Below are positions 62,116 through 64,000 of a stretch of DNA of 64,000 nucleotides, in pieces. The notes under the pieces were generated by a model. That model had not been told where the DNA came from. It searched no databases and saw only the letters and a list, made by a program, of their open reading frames with translations. Origin of the DNA: Methylococcaceae bacterium (GTDB lineage: Bacteria > Pseudomonadota > Gammaproteobacteria > Methylococcales > Methylomonadaceae); contig JADKAL010000008.1 of assembly GCA_016715325.1 (NCBI GenBank), positions 1-64,000 on the forward strand, read 5' to 3'. Position 1 is the first letter of the stretch. Each line of letters opens with the position of its first letter. Made by a program: the position numbers and the translations under genes.

Positions 62116-64000
62116 ATGCGGAATTTAAAATCATTACCCGCAATTATCTTGGCAGTGCTGGCATTATGCTTAGTTCTGTTTGTTGCTTTTCATTTTATAT
62201 TTCTTAATTTGTTCGTCGATTTGTGGTGGTTTCAATCGATTAAACTCGAACATTATTTTTGGTTGCGCCTGCTTTACAAATTTTTTCTTTCTGGCGGCGT
62301 TACGCTGTTTTTTTTCCTGATTTTCTTTTTTCACTTTTGGATCGCATCCAGTTATTTGGGTTTAAATCCGCAAGATGAAGTCTTAAGTAATTTCGATAAA
62401 AATCTGCGCTTTCAAAAGTTTTCGGAAAAGTTTTTGTACGGTTCCGCAAAAGTCTATACGCCTATTGCATTAATTTTAGCAATCTTTATCGCCATTCCGT
62501 TTTACGACCAATGGGAAACCACGTTGCTGTATTTTTTCGGCGGCCGGTCCGGTGTTGCGGATGCGGTTTACGGTAACGACATCGGGTTTTATCTACTGTC
62601 ATACCCCATTTACAAATTAATACAGCCCGAGCTCTTAGGTACGGCAATATTAATTTTTATCATGGTCGGCGCATTGTACTGGGTTGAACATATTTTCGTA
62701 CCCAACCAAAACAAAGAATTACATCCCGGCGCAAAAATACATTTAGTCGTATTGATGGGGTTTATCGTACTGTTTGTCGTCTGGGGGTTTATGCTGCAAC
62801 GCTACTCGTTGTTGTATATCGATGCCCATGAACCGGTATTCTACGGACCGGGAACTATTGAAATCCGATATCAATTGCCGTTAATTTGGCTGGGAATCCT
62901 TTCATTTTTAGCGATAGCCATCTCCAGCGGTATTTACATATTCTCAGACATGCACCGAAGCAAAACCCCGTTAGTGCTATCGATGGCTGCATTTCTTGTC
63001 ATTTTGGGACTACGTGAAGTCGAATTTATTCCGAATATAATCGAAAGGTATATTGTTAACCCGAATCCGGTCAGAACCGAAAAGCCCTTCATCCAACATA
63101 ATATTGACGCAACCTTAGACGCATACGATTTAAAAAATATCGATACGGTCGATTTACAGGTTAACTTGAATGCAGCCGAGGATATTGCAACCTGGAGCAG
63201 TCAAAAACGATTCGAAAATATTCCGGTTTGGGATAGAGAACATCTCATCAGCAGCTACAAACAATTACAGGAGATAAGACCGTACTACCGCTTCATCAAC
63301 CTGGATGAGGACCGTTATCCTCTGCTTAACCATACCCGGCAAGTCAATTTATCGGCAAGGGAAATAAACATTACGAAACTACCGGAAGAAGCCCAGAATT
63401 GGGAGAATACCCATCTTCGTTATACGCACGGTTACGGCGCGGTGATGAGTTCCGCCGCGCAAGATGCCGATAAGCCCTTAGTCTGGTATTTGCGGGATTT
63501 GAATATGTTTTCGCCTGCGGGGTTGACCATTAAATATCCTGATATTTACTACGGCGAAGATCAATACGATTACGCCATCGTTCCGAATAATCTCAAGATT
63601 GTCGACATCTCGGGAAGTAACGTCGGAGAGGATCCCGGTATTTCTCAAGCGTATCACGGCGAAGGCGGGATACGGATTAGTTCATTGTTTAAAAAGGCCT
63701 TATTGGCATTTTTTCTGAAGGATGAAAAAGTCTTTTTTTCAACCAACATCAGTTCTGAAAGTAGAGTCAAAATACATAGAAATATTATCGACCGGATCAT
63801 TAAACTGACACCGTTTTTACATTTGGATAACGATCCTTATTTAGTCGTTGGAAACGATAGATTTTATTGGGTCGTCGACGCTTATACCTTGTCCGGCAAT
63901 TACCCTGTATCGAAGCATCAACGGTTTGAATTCGCTAAAGAAATACACAATTTTAACTATATACGTAATTCGGTCAAAATTGTTGTGGATGCTTACGACG
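62116..64000 (+). CDS. UPF0182 family membrane protein, partial at window end
   Basis: ATG at 62116 follows AAAGAGGGAAC. The frame stays open to the end of the window (at least 628 codons). Seven hydrophobic segments fill the first 300 residues (for example VALFVAFHFIFLN-type and IFIAIPFYDQWE). The long periplasmic part that follows has NPNPVRTEKPFIQHNIDAT and SAREINITKLP, typical UPF0182 sequences. Function unknown. The 3' end lies outside the window. Confidence 0.88.
   Translation, partial: MRNLKSLPAIILAVLALCLVLFVAFHFIFLNLFVDLWWFQSIKLEHYFWLRLLYKFFLSGGVTLFFFLIFFFHFWIASSYLGLNPQDEVLSNFDKNLRFQKFSEKFLYGSAKVYTPIALILAIFIAIPFYDQWETTLLYFFGGRSGVADAVYGNDIGFYLLSYPIYKLIQPELLGTAILIFIMVGALYWVEHIFVPNQNKELHPGAKIHLVVLMGFIVLFVVWGFMLQRYSLLYIDAHEPVFYGPGTIEIRYQLPLIWLGILSFLAIAISSGIYIFSDMHRSKTPLVLSMAAFLVILGLREVEFIPNIIERYIVNPNPVRTEKPFIQHNIDATLDAYDLKNIDTVDLQVNLNAAEDIATWSSQKRFENIPVWDREHLISSYKQLQEIRPYYRFINLDEDRYPLLNHTRQVNLSAREINITKLPEEAQNWENTHLRYTHGYGAVMSSAAQDADKPLVWYLRDLNMFSPAGLTIKYPDIYYGEDQYDYAIVPNNLKIVDISGSNVGEDPGISQAYHGEGGIRISSLFKKALLAFFLKDEKVFFSTNISSESRVKIHRNIIDRIIKLTPFLHLDNDPYLVVGNDRFYWVVDAYTLSGNYPVSKHQRFEFAKEIHNFNYIRNSVKIVVDAYD

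Overview
The window is a gene-dense stretch of a gammaproteobacterial chromosome with moderate G+C content. The gene orders rplU-rpmA-obgE-proB, rpsT/murJ-ribF-ileS-lspA, leuS-lptE-holA, tgt-yajC-secD-secF, ndk-rlmN-pilW-hisS-yfgM-bamB-der and lipA-lipB-ybeD-dat-dacA-rlpA-mltB-rodA-mrdA-mreDCB are typical of free-living Gammaproteobacteria. The protein flavour would fit a Methylococcales-type methanotroph, but no diagnostic metabolic gene is present, so that placement is only an inference. No rRNA, tRNA or CRISPR array was seen.

Layout. 1-4.5 kb: ribosomal proteins L21/L27, Obg GTPase, glutamate 5-kinase, a lipoprotein hydrolase and S20. 4.6-10.5 kb: murJ, ribF, ileS (interrupted by a 1-nt frameshift at the KMSKS loop) and lspA. 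10.5-13.5 kb, minus strand: a macro-domain / GCS2-like ligase / M14-like deacylase trio. 13.6-19 kb: an accessory redox/envelope region. It has a Fur-box-preceded porin, an FMN-binding protein, a four-TM histidine-rich membrane protein (frameshifted), a 44-aa membrane microprotein with its own promoter and terminator, a large HTTM-DCC fusion and a 39-aa lipoprotein. 19.1-20.2 kb: an IS630-family element beside an orphan parA. 21-27 kb: ybeL-like, leuS-lptE-holA, an unknown gene and tgt. 27-38 kb: Sec accessory proteins, ndk, rlmN, pilW, hisS, yfgM, bamB, der and tpx. 38.2-38.6 kb: an intergenic region with two perfect CRP-type palindromes and a candidate small RNA. 38.6-43 kb: fused SpmA/SpmB-like permease, an orphan gene, mtaB and a GST. 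43.3-44.9 kb: a decayed IS3-family element beside a truncated gene. 45-57.4 kb, minus strand: Nudix hydrolase, lipoate genes and the peptidoglycan/cell-shape cluster. 57.5-64 kb: gatCAB, DUF502, an FMN reductase and a partial UPF0182 gene.

The housekeeping genes cover translation fidelity and charging (ileS, leuS, hisS, gatCAB, tgt, rlmN, mtaB), envelope assembly (murJ, lspA, lptE, bamB, secDF, rodA/mrdA/mreBCD, dacA, mltB, rlpA) and cofactors (ribF, lipAB). Two accessory loci merit attention: the Fur-box porin/flavoprotein/membrane-protein cluster near 13.7-16.4 kb, and the tandem-CRP, about 80-nt RNA candidate near 38.4-38.55 kb. Single-base homopolymer length changes break at least three otherwise intact genes and the IS3 transposase. 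Read accuracy or real gene decay therefore needs to be settled before the broken genes are interpreted.
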